A stretch of DNA of 64,000 nucleotides, from positions 44,871,013 to 44,935,012 of the forward strand of contig NC_087068.1 of assembly GCF_963678635.1 (NCBI RefSeq), read 5' to 3'. This stretch comes from Symsagittifera roscoffensis. Its lineage: Eukaryota > Xenacoelomorpha > Acoela > Convolutidae. How positions within the stretch are numbered: position 1 is the stretch's first letter; every line of letters begins with the position of its first letter. A program made the translations under genes and the position numbers. Shown here piece after piece: positions 20,107 to 33,568 of this stretch. The notes beneath the pieces are model-generated. The model did no database searches and was not told where the DNA came from. It saw only the letters and a program-made list of their open reading frames with translations.

Positions 20107-22865
20107 GTACGCAAAAGTTATAGGAATTTTGGCAAGCTAGAGTAATTGTTCAGGCGGTAAAAACAGTCATGGGCGTCCAGTTTAACAATAACACCCGAGA
20201 TTTATTCAAACTTCTTATTATTTTCGTCGAGCATCTCTTTTCGAGAAAAATCACCGGTTAAAGCGAATTTTTATAGATCATGAAATGAAAGATTTAAAGT
20301 GAATTAGTTTTTACAAACGAACTACAGGTTTTTTTTTCAGAAAAAACATCGCCCGAGCTTCAAGCCAGCACGTTTTCACCTTCAAATCAGAAAGCCACTT
20401 GACAGACCTGTCCCTAAAATTCCTCAAAGTACGATCAAAAAACAGGCACAAACAACAAACATAACACATAAAATTAAAAAGTTTATCACAAAAATTAGGC
20501 TGATAGCAAGCATGAGGTCAGAGCAGTTTATCTCAAGCAAATTTACTCATTATTTGCTACTGTTGAGAACAACTGAATTTCTAAAGAAAATCTCAACAAA
20601 CAGACCAAATAATGTCTACCTAAGTTTGTCCGAGGGCAAAATCACAAATCTGCGTTTGGTTTTTTTTATCCTAAAGCAGTGAATGTTCTTCAACTACCAA
20701 GTGCAATTAATCACCGCAAAAAAATATCACGAGAATCAATGTTTCTGGTGAGAAGAAGTTTTTAGGGTAAACTGAACTGGAAGTGACTATTCAAAACAAA
20801 ACTCAGGAGATTTTTCACAAGAATGATCATACAGCTCGCGAATGCAATCCTTCAAGAAGTTCCTTTCAAATTCCATCTTTCCATGAAGGTACGAAGTTAT
20901 CATGTGGATTGATGTTTTTTGAAAGACAAAAATTTCTTATTCACAGTTTACACAGTGGTTTTGTAGATATTTCAAAAAAAGACAAACCCTTCAATATGCA
21001 TGTCCAACAAAATTTTCATCTTTTCAACGAAATTTTTCGTCCCCAGCCATATTATGCAATTCAACATAGCGACTAGGTAGAAACAGAACCAGCTTAAACA
21101 CAAAATGTAATATAAGTAACCGATAAGAATAGGTGTTGCTGGCAGTGCGACACAATTGTTTCTGATAGAAAAACAATCAGTATTTCCCCACATGGTCACT
21201 TTGAAGGAACAGAACCAAAAAATTGTTCAAACAATCAAACAATTTCAACAAATGCACTGCCCCTGCTCAAAGTTTGTCCAAAATGCAAAATTTGCTCACC
21301 TCTTTATTTCGAAGAAAAATGTAGACATGGATCTCATCAACCAAGTCGTACACTTCCATGAGTACACTAACCTTTCCAAACCACACTGAAATTTATATGA
21401 AAAAAAATACATATAACACTGATTTCTTCAAAAACAAGAAAACATCTAGGCAATCATTTTCTTTTCTCTTTAGAAAAAAAAGAGAAAAACTCCAAAGTGA
21501 GGAACAGTGAAGTTTAGTAAGGTCACCACACTGATGACCAAAAACAAAAATTTTCGAGTTTCTAAATTTATTATCCTTAAGTTCATTTGGTTTGCGGAAT
21601 CCTTTGAATTTTTTTCCATTCTGAAAAATTGCACCGTTTTTGAAAAATGCAATAATTGTGTTTTCATACTTTAAGGAGCAAAAAATTCAAATAGTGCTAG
21701 CTTGCTCCGTAATAAGATTGAAAAACACAATAATTTTTTTGATTTTTTTCCAACTGCAAATAATGACAGAAAACTAATGATAGTTTGGTCAGCTAATCTT
21801 GGTACAACCAACAAGCGCGCATCTTCTAGCGGAGTTCAAATGTTTAGGTTCATTTTGATAGACTACACATACGTCAAAATTTGTTGGAATCCGAAAAGCG
21901 AGGCTGTGATTTTGAAAGTTTTGGCCCTGAGTCTCAAAAACTTAGATAGTGGATCCCAATTTTTTCAACTGGAGGTTTTATTGCTATCCCATATGATGAA
22001 AACAACAACTAAACGTTGATGAGTCCAAAAGACGCTGGAGTTAGGAGATTCAAAAAAGCTCAATCATCAAATGTTAGATAAATTTCAGTTTTTAGAGTAT
22101 GTATAGGAAAATAAACAATGTAATTATACTCATTACGACAAAAAATAAAGCTTTTGAGCGTCTAGAATTTTTAAATGAATGAGATTGAGTTTCATACATT
22201 CAGCGTTGTTAGCCGCCATTTTTTGTTGCATGTTTTTAAAGAGCCACAGTTTTTACTGAGAACAGGACTTATCAACTACAAATTGAACGAAAAAAACTAA
22301 AATGATAACGCATCTTGTTTTAAGAAATTCCAATAATTTTTGATCATAGATTCTCACGTGAATTTCAAAATTGCGTTTTGAGATCTGCCAATTTTTTTGA
22401 AAACAGAAGAAAGAAAATCAAATTTCATAAAATTTTGTTAATGAAGCATCCTAAAAAACTGATTCATTTTTTTTATGAAATCTTTCCAACGCTAACGAAT
22501 TTCAAAAAAGTGCATTTTGTGTCAGCGAAACTTCAAAATCTTGAAAACAGAAACAAATATTCGAAAATTCACAACATTCCAGAAAAGGCTTTAGTACATT
22601 TTTCAGGGATTTGTAAAATTTTTAAGGCAATGGTCTTCAAAAAACTCGTATACAAAAAAAAACAATACAAAAAGACAGTAACATTTTCACGACAGACAAG
22701 GACTTTCGTGAAATCAAGAAATTTTACACTAATATAATTTTAATTGCTTTCTGTTCCAGATATTACATTTTATCTCTTTCGTTAAAAATATTTAAAAACA
22801 GAGGCGAAAAATGACTAATGGCCATTTACCGAGCCAAAAACTCCTAATTCGATTAAAAATTTGAA
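20107..22865 (+). mobile_element. LINE-like tandem unit U3, first part
   Basis: It starts with the same GTACGCAAAAG junction as U2 but is more diverged. It keeps the 64-bp stretch and has only one copy of the CATAGCGACTAGGTAGAAAC segment. It has the full native block 21,770-22,190 (frame 21,702-22,019) in place of the copia LTR patch. A 119-codon frame at 22,378-22,737 resembles the one at 40,215-40,433. Near 22,865 it jumps to post-RT sequence, skipping the RT. Confidence 0.75.
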
Positions 22866-23561
22866 ATTTTGTTGACAAATCGGTATTGATTTAAAGAATA
22901 TGCGTTACAAGATTTTCAGTTTTAAAATTCCTAATTCGATTAGAAATTTGGTAACAAGTCGGTATTGATTTAAGGAACATACGGTACAAGATTTTCAGTT
23001 TTAACATGATTGTTTTTTACTGGACAGATTATTCGAATAAAACAGACTTGTTAACCACTCAAATACCTTGAAAAACAACTGAAAAATTTTATTAAAATGA
23101 ACTGGTTTTAATGTTTTTTTAATTTGTGTAAAACTTTATTTGCAGTAGAAATGAAGATTTGATCAATAAAAATTACACAGAAACGAAAAACTTTTATTTA
23201 TTTTTAGTGATGAGTGATACACACAAAAATTATCGTTTTTTAAGAGTCTATAGCGTGTCAAAAAAATAGGCTGCGAGGCTTTTAACCCGAATCAATATAC
23301 TAAGAAGATGTGTTGTCTATATAATCTTGAAGTGCGGGAGAATTTGGTTTTGCACAAAATGACATAAATTGTTTTTCTGGAGAGGCACACAGAATCCAAT
23401 TGATTTTATTAAGTACAAACAGTTTCCACTACTGGGATCCATCTGAGGAATCAATTAAGCATTTACTTTTTGAATTCCCTGTTTTGCTTTCTTTTTCAAG
23501 GAAAATTAGTATATACAAAACTGGTATCTCTGAAAAGTAAACTTAAATATCTCATCAATAT
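22866..23561 (+). mobile_element. LINE-like post-RT and C-terminal zinc region
   Basis: It begins with a short duplicated stretch (GGTATTGATTTAA appears at 22,882 and 22,962) and continues through the post-RT block to the C-terminal domain. At 23,268-23,520 the broken frame gives MCCLYNLEVRENLVLHKM, ERHTES-like sequence and then ESIKHLLFEFP (about 23,445-23,480). The latter is the His/Cys-containing C-terminal motif common to many LINEs, normally ...ESxxHLLxECP, with the final Cys changed to Phe. It ends abruptly in copia sequence at AATATTGGGCAAGCG. Confidence 0.7.
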
Positions 23562-24215
23562 TGGGCAAGCGACGTAAAGACCAGAAAATCTGTATCTGGC
23601 AAGGTTATTAAATTAAATGAGTCAGATTCACCGGTATTTTGGCGAACTGCTAAACAAATTGCGTTATCATTATTTACATGTGAATGGATCTATCGGTCTT
23701 GGCTCAGGAAGTTTTGTTTCTGAAACATGTGTTTGAGAGTGTTAAATATAAAACTACTCGCCCTATTTTGTTAAGTGACAACAAAGGAGCAATCCTTGTA
23801 GCTCACGAAACAGCTTCAAGATCGAGAGCCAAACATATAGACATCAAAGTACACTTTGTTGGAGAACAAATTCGCTCTGGTAAGATGACATCAAAATATC
23901 TTCCTACTGCAATTATGCTTGCGGATGCTCTGACAAAAGGACTTCCACGTATTCGTTTGGCGCAGATAGGCAAGCTTCTCTTTGGAAGTGCCTTTTGAGG
24001 GGGACTGTTGAAAAACTAGTCAGTGATTGGTCAATTTTCAGACATGGTTGCTTACAACCAAAAGACTCTAAACGAAATTGTAACAGATATATTCGAGAAA
24101 GGATTGAAACAATATTGACTTATGACTTTTAATTTTCTAAATTGACATCAAAAATAATGCGGTCGAACAAAATTTGTTGAGTTTGACTTAAACCACTTCA
24201 ATAGAAAATAAATGA
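23562..24215 (+). mobile_element. Copia fragment: RNase H plus partial LTR
   Basis: Second copia piece. It begins inside RNase H (WASDVKTRKSVSGKVIKLNES), runs through the open 23,684-23,998 tail (LAQEVLFLKHVFESV, LSDNKGAILVAHE, LADALTKGLPRIRLAQIGKLL) and the polypurine tract, and enters an LTR at 24,006 that stops short near 24,215. Its RNase H is less damaged than the first copy: ADALTKGLP matches the family norm. Both ends are truncated inside element sequence and there is no target duplication, so it arrived by rearrangement. Confidence 0.85.
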
Positions 24216-26159
24216 ATGAGATTGAGTTTCATACATTCAGTCGTTGTTATCCGCCATGTTTTGTTGCATGTTTTCAAAGAGCCACAGTTTTTACTGAGAA
24301 CAGGACTAAGCAACTGGAAATTGAACGAAAAAAACTAAATTGATTACGCATCTTGTTTTAAAAAATTCCAATAATTTTTGATCATAGATTCTCACGTGAA
24401 TTTCAAAATATTACATTTTATCTCTTTCGTTAAAAATATTAAAAACAGAGGCGAAAAATGACTAAAGGCCATTTATCGAGCCAAAAATTCCTAATTCGAT
24501 TAAAAATTTGAACATCAAAAGGCTCCAAGACCATATTGACTGACATCCGCCTTATACAGGAAATTTATTGATGAATATAGTAGTAGTTTAGCGATGGTTT
24601 TCAAAATTTATACTTCCACTTGCCAATTTCCTGCTAATTCTTCTCTTCTAAAAATTATATTAGTGCCAAAAACAAAAAACCCAATTATGTTGCAATATTT
24701 TAGACCCACCAATCTTATGAACAGTAATACTAAAACTTTTCTTACATGCATTCAGTCTTACGAAAACTTGAATAATCGATTACTTTGGAACAATTAGCAA
24801 GCAAAACAGATAAAATTTGATATTTCAAAAATTGTTAACAGAGTCGACAGATTGTTTTTCTGAGATTTTTTGATGGTTTGAATCTGAAATCTTTTGCAGT
24901 AAAAGCCATCAAATATTTATAGTTGATCGCAAAAGCAATGAATTAAATCAACTGGCTAGTAACAGCCCGCTTTGAAACTTATCGCGGTTTTAGGCAGGGA
25001 TGTCTTCTATCTGCTTTTTCATTCACTTTGTTCACAGAGCCGCTTCTACTGCAATTAAGCCAAAGTAATTACGTTGAATCTTGCGATGAGTTTCACCCAT
25101 AAAAAATTTCGTGGGAAGATGAATTCACATGCTTTCTTATAATTGAAGGCTGTGAAAGAGTCCTACGCTCCGTGCAGAACTACTGCGAGCAAATGCAGCT
25201 ACAAGTTAGTGAGGCAAAGAGTGAATATCTTTCATGTGTAGATCTATCGCCAATTAAAGGCGTTGAATAAACTAAAATCTTGGGTTTTATGTTCTATGCT
25301 TTCAATCAAAGAGACAATTTTAACGGATCAAACAAAAAAAAACGAAAGGCCTTCTTTCCTAGGGCAAATTTTGTGTGCAAAAACTCTCACAATCTCAGTT
25401 TATAATCTGCCCAAATTTTTTAATTATGCGCGACATGTAAATGTAGACTTAAATTTTGTTAGTTCAGGTCGGGGTCTTCTAAATATTCAGTTGAAGAAGG
25501 AAGAGAAAAAAAGAATTGATATTCGAAAAACAGTGGTATTTCACACTGTTTTTAATGACCGTATTGATTTAAGGAACATACGGTACAAGATTTTCAGTTT
25601 TAACATGATCGATTTTTATTGAACAGGTTATTTGAATGAAACAGACTTGTTAACCACTCAAACAACTTTATTGAAAAGCGACTGAAAAATTTTATTAAAA
25701 TGAACTGGTTTTAATGGTTTTTTTTTGTGTAAAATTTTATTTGCAGTAGAATTGATGATCTGATCAATTAAAATTACATAAAAACGAGAAATATTTATTT
25801 ATTTTTAGTGATGAGTTATACATACAAAAACTATCTTTTTTTACGAGTCTTCAGCGTGTCAAAAAAGTAGGCTGCGAGGCCTTTAACCCTAATCAATATA
25901 CTAAGAAGATGTGTTGTCTACATAATCTTGAAGTGCGGGAGAATTTGGTTTTGCACAACATGACATATACTGTTTTTCTGGAGAGGCACGCAGATTCCAA
26001 CTGATTTTATAAAGTACAATCAGTTGCAACTTCGGGGATTTATCTCAGGAAACAATTAAGCATTTACTTTTTGAATTCCCTGTTTGCTTTTTTTCAAGGA
26101 AAATTAGAAAATACAAGACTGGTATCTCTAAAAAGTAAACTTAAATATCTCATCAATAT
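24216..26159 (+). mobile_element. LINE-like unit U3, second part (RT to 3' end)
   Basis: The LTR-to-LINE junction (AATAAATGAATGAGATTGAG) equals the right edge of the U1/U2 patches apart from one or two bases. The unit continues through the frame 24,594-24,797, the RT fragment (24,950-25,230) and the natural continuation of the RT (SEYLSCVDLSPIKGVE, then KILGFMFYAF). It ends with the post-RT frame 25,263-25,622 and the C-terminal zinc/HLLFEFP region (25,860-26,110). It shows what follows the point where U1 and U2 are cut. Confidence 0.75.
24950..25262 (+). pseudogene. Non-LTR reverse transcriptase fragment in U3
   Basis: The frame holds YRGFRQGCLLSAFSFTLFTEP, then a degraded catalytic box (SWEDEF), then CERVLRSVQNYCEQMQLQV and SEYLSCVDLSPIKGVE. 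The last part, followed by KILGF.F, matches the K-x-LG block after the LINE RT palm. One stop separates the two halves. Confidence 0.7.
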
Positions 26160-28811
26160 GTTCTCGAGTTTCCTAGACAACAAAACTAATCAAAAAATTG
26201 ATTTTAAAGGATTGTAGATCTTTGGTAGATCTTTTACGTTTTTTATTCGACTTGTGTCATTTGATTTTTGACAAAAACAATTATCTCAAACAAGGGTCTC
26301 AAAATATTGCGAAAATGTTTGGATAGAAAAAATTTTCTTTTTTCTCTGACCTTTAAACTTTGAGTTCCAAACACTTTGTTTATAAATGTCATCTCTGAGC
26401 TAAGAACAAAAGTCACCTCAACCTTTTTAACAAACTTTTAACAATTGACAAGAAAAAAACTACACGGTACTTCCCTCAAATAAAGAACAACCGCCTCCCC
26501 CCGCAATTGTTTTCTTATTGTTTTTTATGTTGCTAAGTTAGGAGGACTATAACTGGAAAAAAAATTTAGTACTAAATGGTAAAGACCAGTTTATGACTAT
26601 TAAAATTATTTGTGTTGTCCAATATATCGCTTGTGCTATATTGTTCTTAACAATATATAATCACAACCTTGTGTACACATAATAAGATTTTTTCAAACTC
26701 CATTCCCTGGAATTGAATTGGAAAAAATATCAAAAATGTAAAAAAACAATCGTTTATGAATGATGAAAATATAACTCAAGTACCAATCATAAAATTCTGA
26801 TTGACTTAAATCCTAAATAAAAAAAGTCAATTTTAAATCAGCGTTGATGGGCAGTCTGTCAAAGTGAGAGGAATTTAGAATACTTAAGATAAAATGCAAA
26901 AAAAACCTACAGAGCTTCCGCTTCTGAAATATTGAGCATTTTCCAATTAATATGAGAGCAAAAACTACAATTTCCAAATCACCTACAACCAACAGAGGCA
27001 ATATAAATCTTTGAACTTCAAAGATTGTCGCTCCCCCAGAAACAGAACAACTTATCTAAAGCATAAAGGTTCGTGGATGGCTACTGTTGGGAAAAACTGA
27101 ATTCTTAATGGGATGCTCAATAAAAAAGCGGATTAATGTCAACCCGAAAATGTCAGAGGTCAAAATCAAAAATCTGCTTATTTTTTTTTTGACTAATTGC
27201 AGTGCAAGTTCTGCAACCACCAAGTAGAATTAATCACAGCACAAAAAAATCACAAAAAAGCTGCATACGCGAGTTTTCTGGTGGAAGGATTTCACAAGCC
27301 GAGCTGTACTGAAAATGACTATCAAAAATGAAACTCAAAAAATTTTTATAAGAGACTTGTCATACATTTCGCGAATGCAATCCTTAAAATGTGGAAAGGT
27401 GTGAAAATTTTTTAATATAAAATTCACACGTTACTTTTATGTTCCTTTCACATACATAGTTTCATGAAATTTCAAATTGTAAATTACCTGGAAAAAAACC
27501 AAAGACGTCATATGGGTTTGTGTTTCTTTAGAAAAGACAAAAAACTCCTTTTCAGAGGAGTTCCGCATTGATTTTGTAGGTGGTTCAATCGAAGACAAAC
27601 CCTTCATCATGCATGTCAACCAAAAGATATTGCGAGTCTCATCATTTATTGGTCCGATAGTTTTAACCTTAAATTTTTCGAACTGGATGATATTCAACCA
27701 TTGGGAGCCAAGTCTATTCTGGAAGGCATTAAATCTTTTAAAGTTTGCTGGTTCAAATCTTAAAATCAGGTCTGCAACTTTGCTGTCAAAAATGGTCCCT
27801 TCATTTGAATTTCGTTTTCATGAGGCGTTTAATATTTTCGAAGTTCAAACCAACGGCAACGCGTATCATTATAGATTCCATCGAAATGCTCCAAATCAAA
27901 AAAAATCGCTGAATGAATTTTTCGCTCTTACAATTTTAACCGATCAAACAAACAAAACGACAGGCCTTCTTTCCTAAGGCAAATTCCGTGTGCAAAATCT
28001 TTCACAATCTTAGTTTAAAATCTGCCCAATTTTTTTTTAATTATGCGCGACATGTAAACGTAGACTTAATTTTTGTTAATTCAAGTCAGGGTCTTCTAAA
28101 CAATCAGATGAAGAATGAAGAGAAAAGAACAATTGATTTTCGAAAAACAGTGGTATTTCACCATGTTTTTAATGACGGTATTGATTTAAGGAACATACGG
28201 TTCAAGATTGTCAGTTTTAACATGATGGATTTTTACTGGACTGATTATTTGAATAAAACAGACTTGTCAACCACTCAAATAACTTTGTATGAAAAACGAC
28301 TGAAAAATTTTATTAAAAAGAACTGGTTTTAATGCTTTTTTAATTTGTGTAAAATTTTATTCGCAGTAGAAATGAAGATCTGATCAATTAAAATCACTCA
28401 AAAACGAGAATTATTTATTTATTTTTAGTGATGAGTGATACAAACAAAAGTTATCTTTTTGTAAGAGTCTACAGCGTGTCGAAAAATGGGCTGCGAGGAA
28501 CGCAAATCAAATTCTAAAGAAACCCAAATCAATATAGTAAGAAGATGTGTTAACTACATAATCTTGATTTGCGGGAGAATTTGGTTTTGCACAAATTGAC
28601 ATATAATGTTTTTCTGGAGAGGCACGCAGATTCCAACTGATCCTATCAAGTACAAACAGTTACCACTACTGGGATTTATCTCAGGAAACCATTAAGCATT
28701 AATTGTTTGAATTCCCTGCTTTGCTTTTTTTCAAGAAAAATTAGAAACATACAAGACTGGTACCTTTTGTCTCCTTTACTCAAAAAGCTAAACTTAAACA
28801 TCTGATCAATA
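26160..28811 (+). mobile_element. LINE-like array unit S1 (RT core absent)
   Basis: 2.65-kb unit. Order: 3'-leader join (GTTCTCGAG, TTGTAGATCTTTGGTAGATCTT), anonymous leader with CAATATATCGCTTGTG, a decayed 5' frame (AATGGGATGCTCAATAAAAAAG), the mid block 27,609-27,977, then directly the post-RT frame 27,988-28,332 and the C-terminal region (28,490-28,730). The jump from mid block to post-RT near CAATTTTAACCGATCAAACAAACAAAACG is where the RT core should be. Confidence 0.8.
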
Positions 28812-30916
28812 GGTTCTCGAGTTTTCTAGACAGCAAAATTAATCAAAAAAGTTATTTTAAAGGGTTGTAGATCTTTGGTAGATCTTTTACTTTTGACATT
28901 TGACTTGCGCCATTTGACTTTTGACAAAAACAATTATCTCAAACAAGTGTCTCAAAAGATTGCAAAAATGTTTAGATAGAAAAAGTTTTCACTTTTCTCT
29001 GACCTTTAAACTTTGAGTTCCGAACATTTCATTAATAAAAGTCATCTCTGAACTAAGAACAAATGTCACCTCAACCTTTTCAAGAAATTTTTAACGATTG
29101 ACAGGAAGAAAACTAGCGGGTAATTCCGTTAAATTAAAAACAGCTCCCTCCCCCCATGAATGTTTCTTAGCGTTTTTTTGTGTTGCTATGTTGGGAGGAC
29201 TATAATTGGAAAAAAACTTAAAACTAAAATGGTGAACACCGGATTATGACTATTAAAAAGATTTGTGTTGTCCAATATATCGCTTGTGATTTTTTCAATT
29301 TTTAACAACATATAATCACAACATTGTGTACACATAATAAGAGTTTTTTCAAACTCCATTCCCTGGAATTGAATTGGAAAAATTTATCAAACTCAGCCAA
29401 AAATACTGGAAAAAAAGGTAACAAGACACTCGTTTATGATTGATGAAAAAATAACTCAAGTACCAATCATGAAGTTCTGATTGACTCAAATCCTAAAAAA
29501 AACAGTCAATTTCAAATCAGCGTTGATGGGCAATCTGTCTAAGTGAGAAGAAGTTAGAATTTTTAAAATAAAATCGAAAAGACCTACAGAAATTGTGCTT
29601 CTGAAATATTGAGCAAGTTCCAATTAATATGAGAGCTAAAACTACAATGTCCAAATCATCTACAACCAACAGAGGCAATACAAATCTTTGAACTTCGAGG
29701 ATTCTCGCTCCCCCAGAAACAGAACAACTTATCTAAAGCATAAAGGTTTGTAGATGGCTACTGTTGGGAAAAACTGTTTTCTTAATGGGATTCTCAATAA
29801 AAAAGCGGATTAATGTCTACCCGAAAATGTCAGAGGTCAAAATCAAAAATCTGCCAATTTTTTATTACCTAAACGCAGTGCAAATTCTGCAACCACCAAG
29901 TAGAATTGATCACAGCACAAAAAATCACGAAAAAGCTGCATACGCGAGTTATCTGGTGGAAGGATTTCACATGGCGAGCTGTACTGAAAATGACTATCAA
30001 AAATGAAACTCAGAAAGGTTTTTTAAGAGATTTGTCATACATTTCATGAATGCAATCCTTAAAATGTGGAAAGGTGAGAAAATTTCTTTTCATATAAAAT
30101 TCGATTCTTATTTTTATGTTCCTTTCACATACATAGTTACTTGAAAGTTTAAATTGTAAATTACCTGGAAAAAAACCAAAGACGTCATATGGGTTTGTGT
30201 TTCTTTAGAAAGACAAAAAACTCCTTTTGAGAAAAATTCCGCATTGGTTTTTGTAGGATAACTCAAATGTTTTTAATGACGGTATTGATTTAAGGAACAT
30301 ACGGTTCAAGATTGTCAGTTTTAACATGATGGATATTTACTGGACTGATTATTTGAATAAAACAGACTTGTCAACCACTCAAATAATTTTGTATGAAAAA
30401 CGACTGAAAAATTGTAATAAAAAGAACTGGTTTTAATGCTTTTTTAATTTGTGTAAAATTTTATTCGCAGTAGAAATGAAGATCTGATCAATTAAAATTA
30501 CACAAAAACGAGAATTATTTATTTATTTTTAGTGATGAGTGATACAAACAAAAGTTATCTTTTTGTAAGAGTCTACAGCGTGTCGAAAAATGGGCTGCGA
30601 GGAACGCAAATCAAATTCTAAAGAAACCCAAATCAATATAGTAAGAAGATGTGTTAACTACATAATCTTGATTTGCGGGAGAATTTGGTTTTGCACAAAT
30701 TGACATATAATGTTTTTCTGGAGAGGCACGCAGATTCCAACTGATCCTATCAAGTACAAACAGTTACTACTACTGGGATTTATCTCAGGAAACAATTAAG
30801 CATTAATTTTTTGAATTCCCTGCTTTGCTTTTTTTCAAGAAAAATTAGAAACATACAAGACTGGTACCTTTTGTCTCCTTTACTCAAAAAGGTAAACTTA
30901 AACATCTGATCAATAT
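28812..30916 (+). mobile_element. LINE-like array unit S2 (RT core and mid block absent)
   Basis: 2.1-kb unit. It is like S3 but lacks about 540 bp: at 30,258 TTTTTGTAGG jumps to ATAACTCAAATGTTTTTAATGACGG, removing the mid block. It contains an 80-codon frame at 29,764-30,006 (KIKNLPIFYYLNAVQILQPP) that is identical to S3 31,869-32,111 except for one residue. Confidence 0.8.
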
Positions 30917-33568
30917 GTTCTCGAGTTTTCTAGACAGCAAAATTAATCAAAAAAGTTATTTTAAAGGGTTGTAGATCTTTGGTAGATCTTTTACTTTTGA
31001 CATTTGACTTGCACCATTTGACTTTTGACAAAAACAATTATCTCAAACAAGTGTCTCAAAAGATTGCAAAAATGTTTTGATAGAAAAAGTTTTCACTTTT
31101 TTCTGACCTTTAAACTTTGAGTTCCGAACACTTCATTAATAAAAGTCATCTCTGAACTCAGAACAAATGTCACCTCAACCTTTTCAAGAAATTTTTAACG
31201 ATTGACAGGAAAAAAACTAGCGGGTAATTCCGTTAAATTAAAAACAGCCCCCTCCCCCCATGAATGTTTCTTAGCGTTTTTTTTTGTGTTGCTATGTTGG
31301 GAGGACTATAATTGGAAAAAAACTTAAAACTAAAATGAGATGACCGGATTATGACTATTAAAAAGATTTGTGTTGTCCAATATGTCGCTTGTGCTTTTTT
31401 CAATTTTTAACAACATATAATCACAACATTGTGTACACATAATAAGAGTTTTTTCAAACTCCATTCCCTGGAATTGAATTGGAAAAAATTATCAAACTCA
31501 GCCAAAAATACTGGAAAAAATGTAACAAGACACTCGTTTATGACTGATGAAAAAATAACTCAAGTACCAATCAGGAAGTTCTGATTGACTCAAATCCTAA
31601 AAAAAAACAGTCAATTTCAATTCAGCGTTGATGGGCAATCTGTCTAAGTGAGAAGAAGTTAGAATTTTCAAAATAAAATTGAAAAGACCTACAGAAATTG
31701 TGCTTCTGAAATATTGAGCAATTTCCAATTAATATGAGAGCTAAAACTACAATTTCCAAATCATCTACAACCAACAGAGGCAATACAAATCTTTGAACAT
31801 CGAGGATTCTCGCTCCCCCAGAAACAGAACAACTTATCTAAAGCATAAAGGTTTGTAGATGGCTACTGTTGGGAAAAACTGTTTTCTTAATGGGATTCTC
31901 AATAAAAAAGCGGATTAATGTCTACCCGAAAATGTCAGAGGTCAAAATCAAAAATCTGCCAATTTTTTATTACCTAAACGCAGTCCAAATTCTGCAACCA
32001 CCAAGTAGAATTGATCACAGCACAAAAAATCACGAAAAAGCTGCATACGCGAGTTATCTGGTGGAAGGATTTCACAGGGCGAGCTGTACTGAAAATGACT
32101 ATCAAAAATGAAACTCAGAAAGGTTTTTTAAGAGATTTGTCATACATTTCGCGAATGCAATCCTTAAAATGTGGAAAGGTGGGAAAATTTCTTTTCATAT
32201 AAAATTCGATTCTTATTTTTATGTTCCTTTCACATACATAGTTACTTGAAAGTTTAAATTGTAAATTACCTGGAAAAAAACCAAAGACGTCATATGGGTT
32301 TGTGTTTCTTTAGAAAGACAAAAAACTCCTTTTCAGAAAAATTCCGCATTGGTTTTTGTAGGTGGTTCAATCGAAGACAAACCCTTCATCATGCATGTCA
32401 ACCAAAAGACATTGCGAGTCTCATCATTTATTGGTCCGATAGTTTTAACCCTAAATTTTTCGAACTGGATGATATTCAACCATTGGGAGCCAAATCTATT
32501 CTGGAACGCATTAAATCTTTTAACGTTTGCTGGTTCGAATCTTAAAATCAAGTCTGCAACTTTGCTGTCAAAAATTGTCCCTTCATTTGAGTTTTGTTTT
32601 CATGAGGCGTTTAAAATTTTCGAAGTTCAAATCAACGGCTAAGCGTATCATTATAGATTCCATCCTAATGCTCCAAATCAAAAAGTTCGCTGAAAGAATT
32701 TTTCACTCCTACAATTTTAACCAATCAAACAAACAAAACGACAGGCCTTCTTTCCTAAGGCAAATTCTGTGCGCAAAAACTTTCACAATCTTAGTTTAAA
32801 ATCTGCCCAATTTTTTCTATTTAACATGTAAACGTAGACTTAATTTTTGTTAGATCAAGTCAGGGTCTTCTAAATAATCAGATGAAAAATGAAGAGAAAA
32901 GAACAATTGATTTTCGAAAAACAGTGGTATTTTACCACGTTTTTAATGACTGTATTGATTCAAGGAACATACGGTACAAGATTTTTAGTTTTAACATGAT
33001 GGATTTTTACTGAACAGATTATTTGAATAAAAGAGACTTGTTAACCACTCAAACAACTTTTTTGAATAACGACTGAAAAATTTTATAAAAATGAACTGGT
33101 TTTAATGCTTTTTTAATTTGTGTAAAACTTTATTCGCAGTAGAAATGAAGATCTGATGAATTAAAATCACAAAAAAACGAGAAATATTTATTTATTTTTA
33201 GTGATGAGTGATACAAACAAAAATTATTGTTTTTTACGAGTCTACAGCGTGTCAAAAAACGGGCTGCGAGGCCTGTAACCCAAATCATTATAGTAAAAAG
33301 ATGTGTTGTCTAGATAATCTTGAAGTGCAGGAGAATTTGGTTTTGAACAAAATGACATGTAATGTTTTTCTGGAGAGGCACGCAGATTCCAACTGATCTT
33401 ATCAAGTACAAACAACTGCCACTACTGGGATTTTTTTCAGGAAACAATTAAGCATTTACTTTTTGAATTACCTGCTTTGCTTTTTTCAAGGAAAATTAGA
33501 AACATACAAAACTGGTATCTTTTGTCTCCTTTACTCGAAAAGGTAAACTTAAATATCTGATCAATATG
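30917..33568 (+). mobile_element. LINE-like array unit S3 (RT core absent)
   Basis: 2.65-kb unit with the complete S-type order: leader, 5' frame 31,869-32,111, mid block 32,294-32,642 (FELDDIQPLGAKSILERIKSF), post-RT block 32,700-33,020, C-terminal region 33,208-33,396 (NLEVQENLVLNKMTCNVFLE) and the HLLFELP-like end. It is the most complete of the short units. Stops lie in every long frame. Confidence 0.8.
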
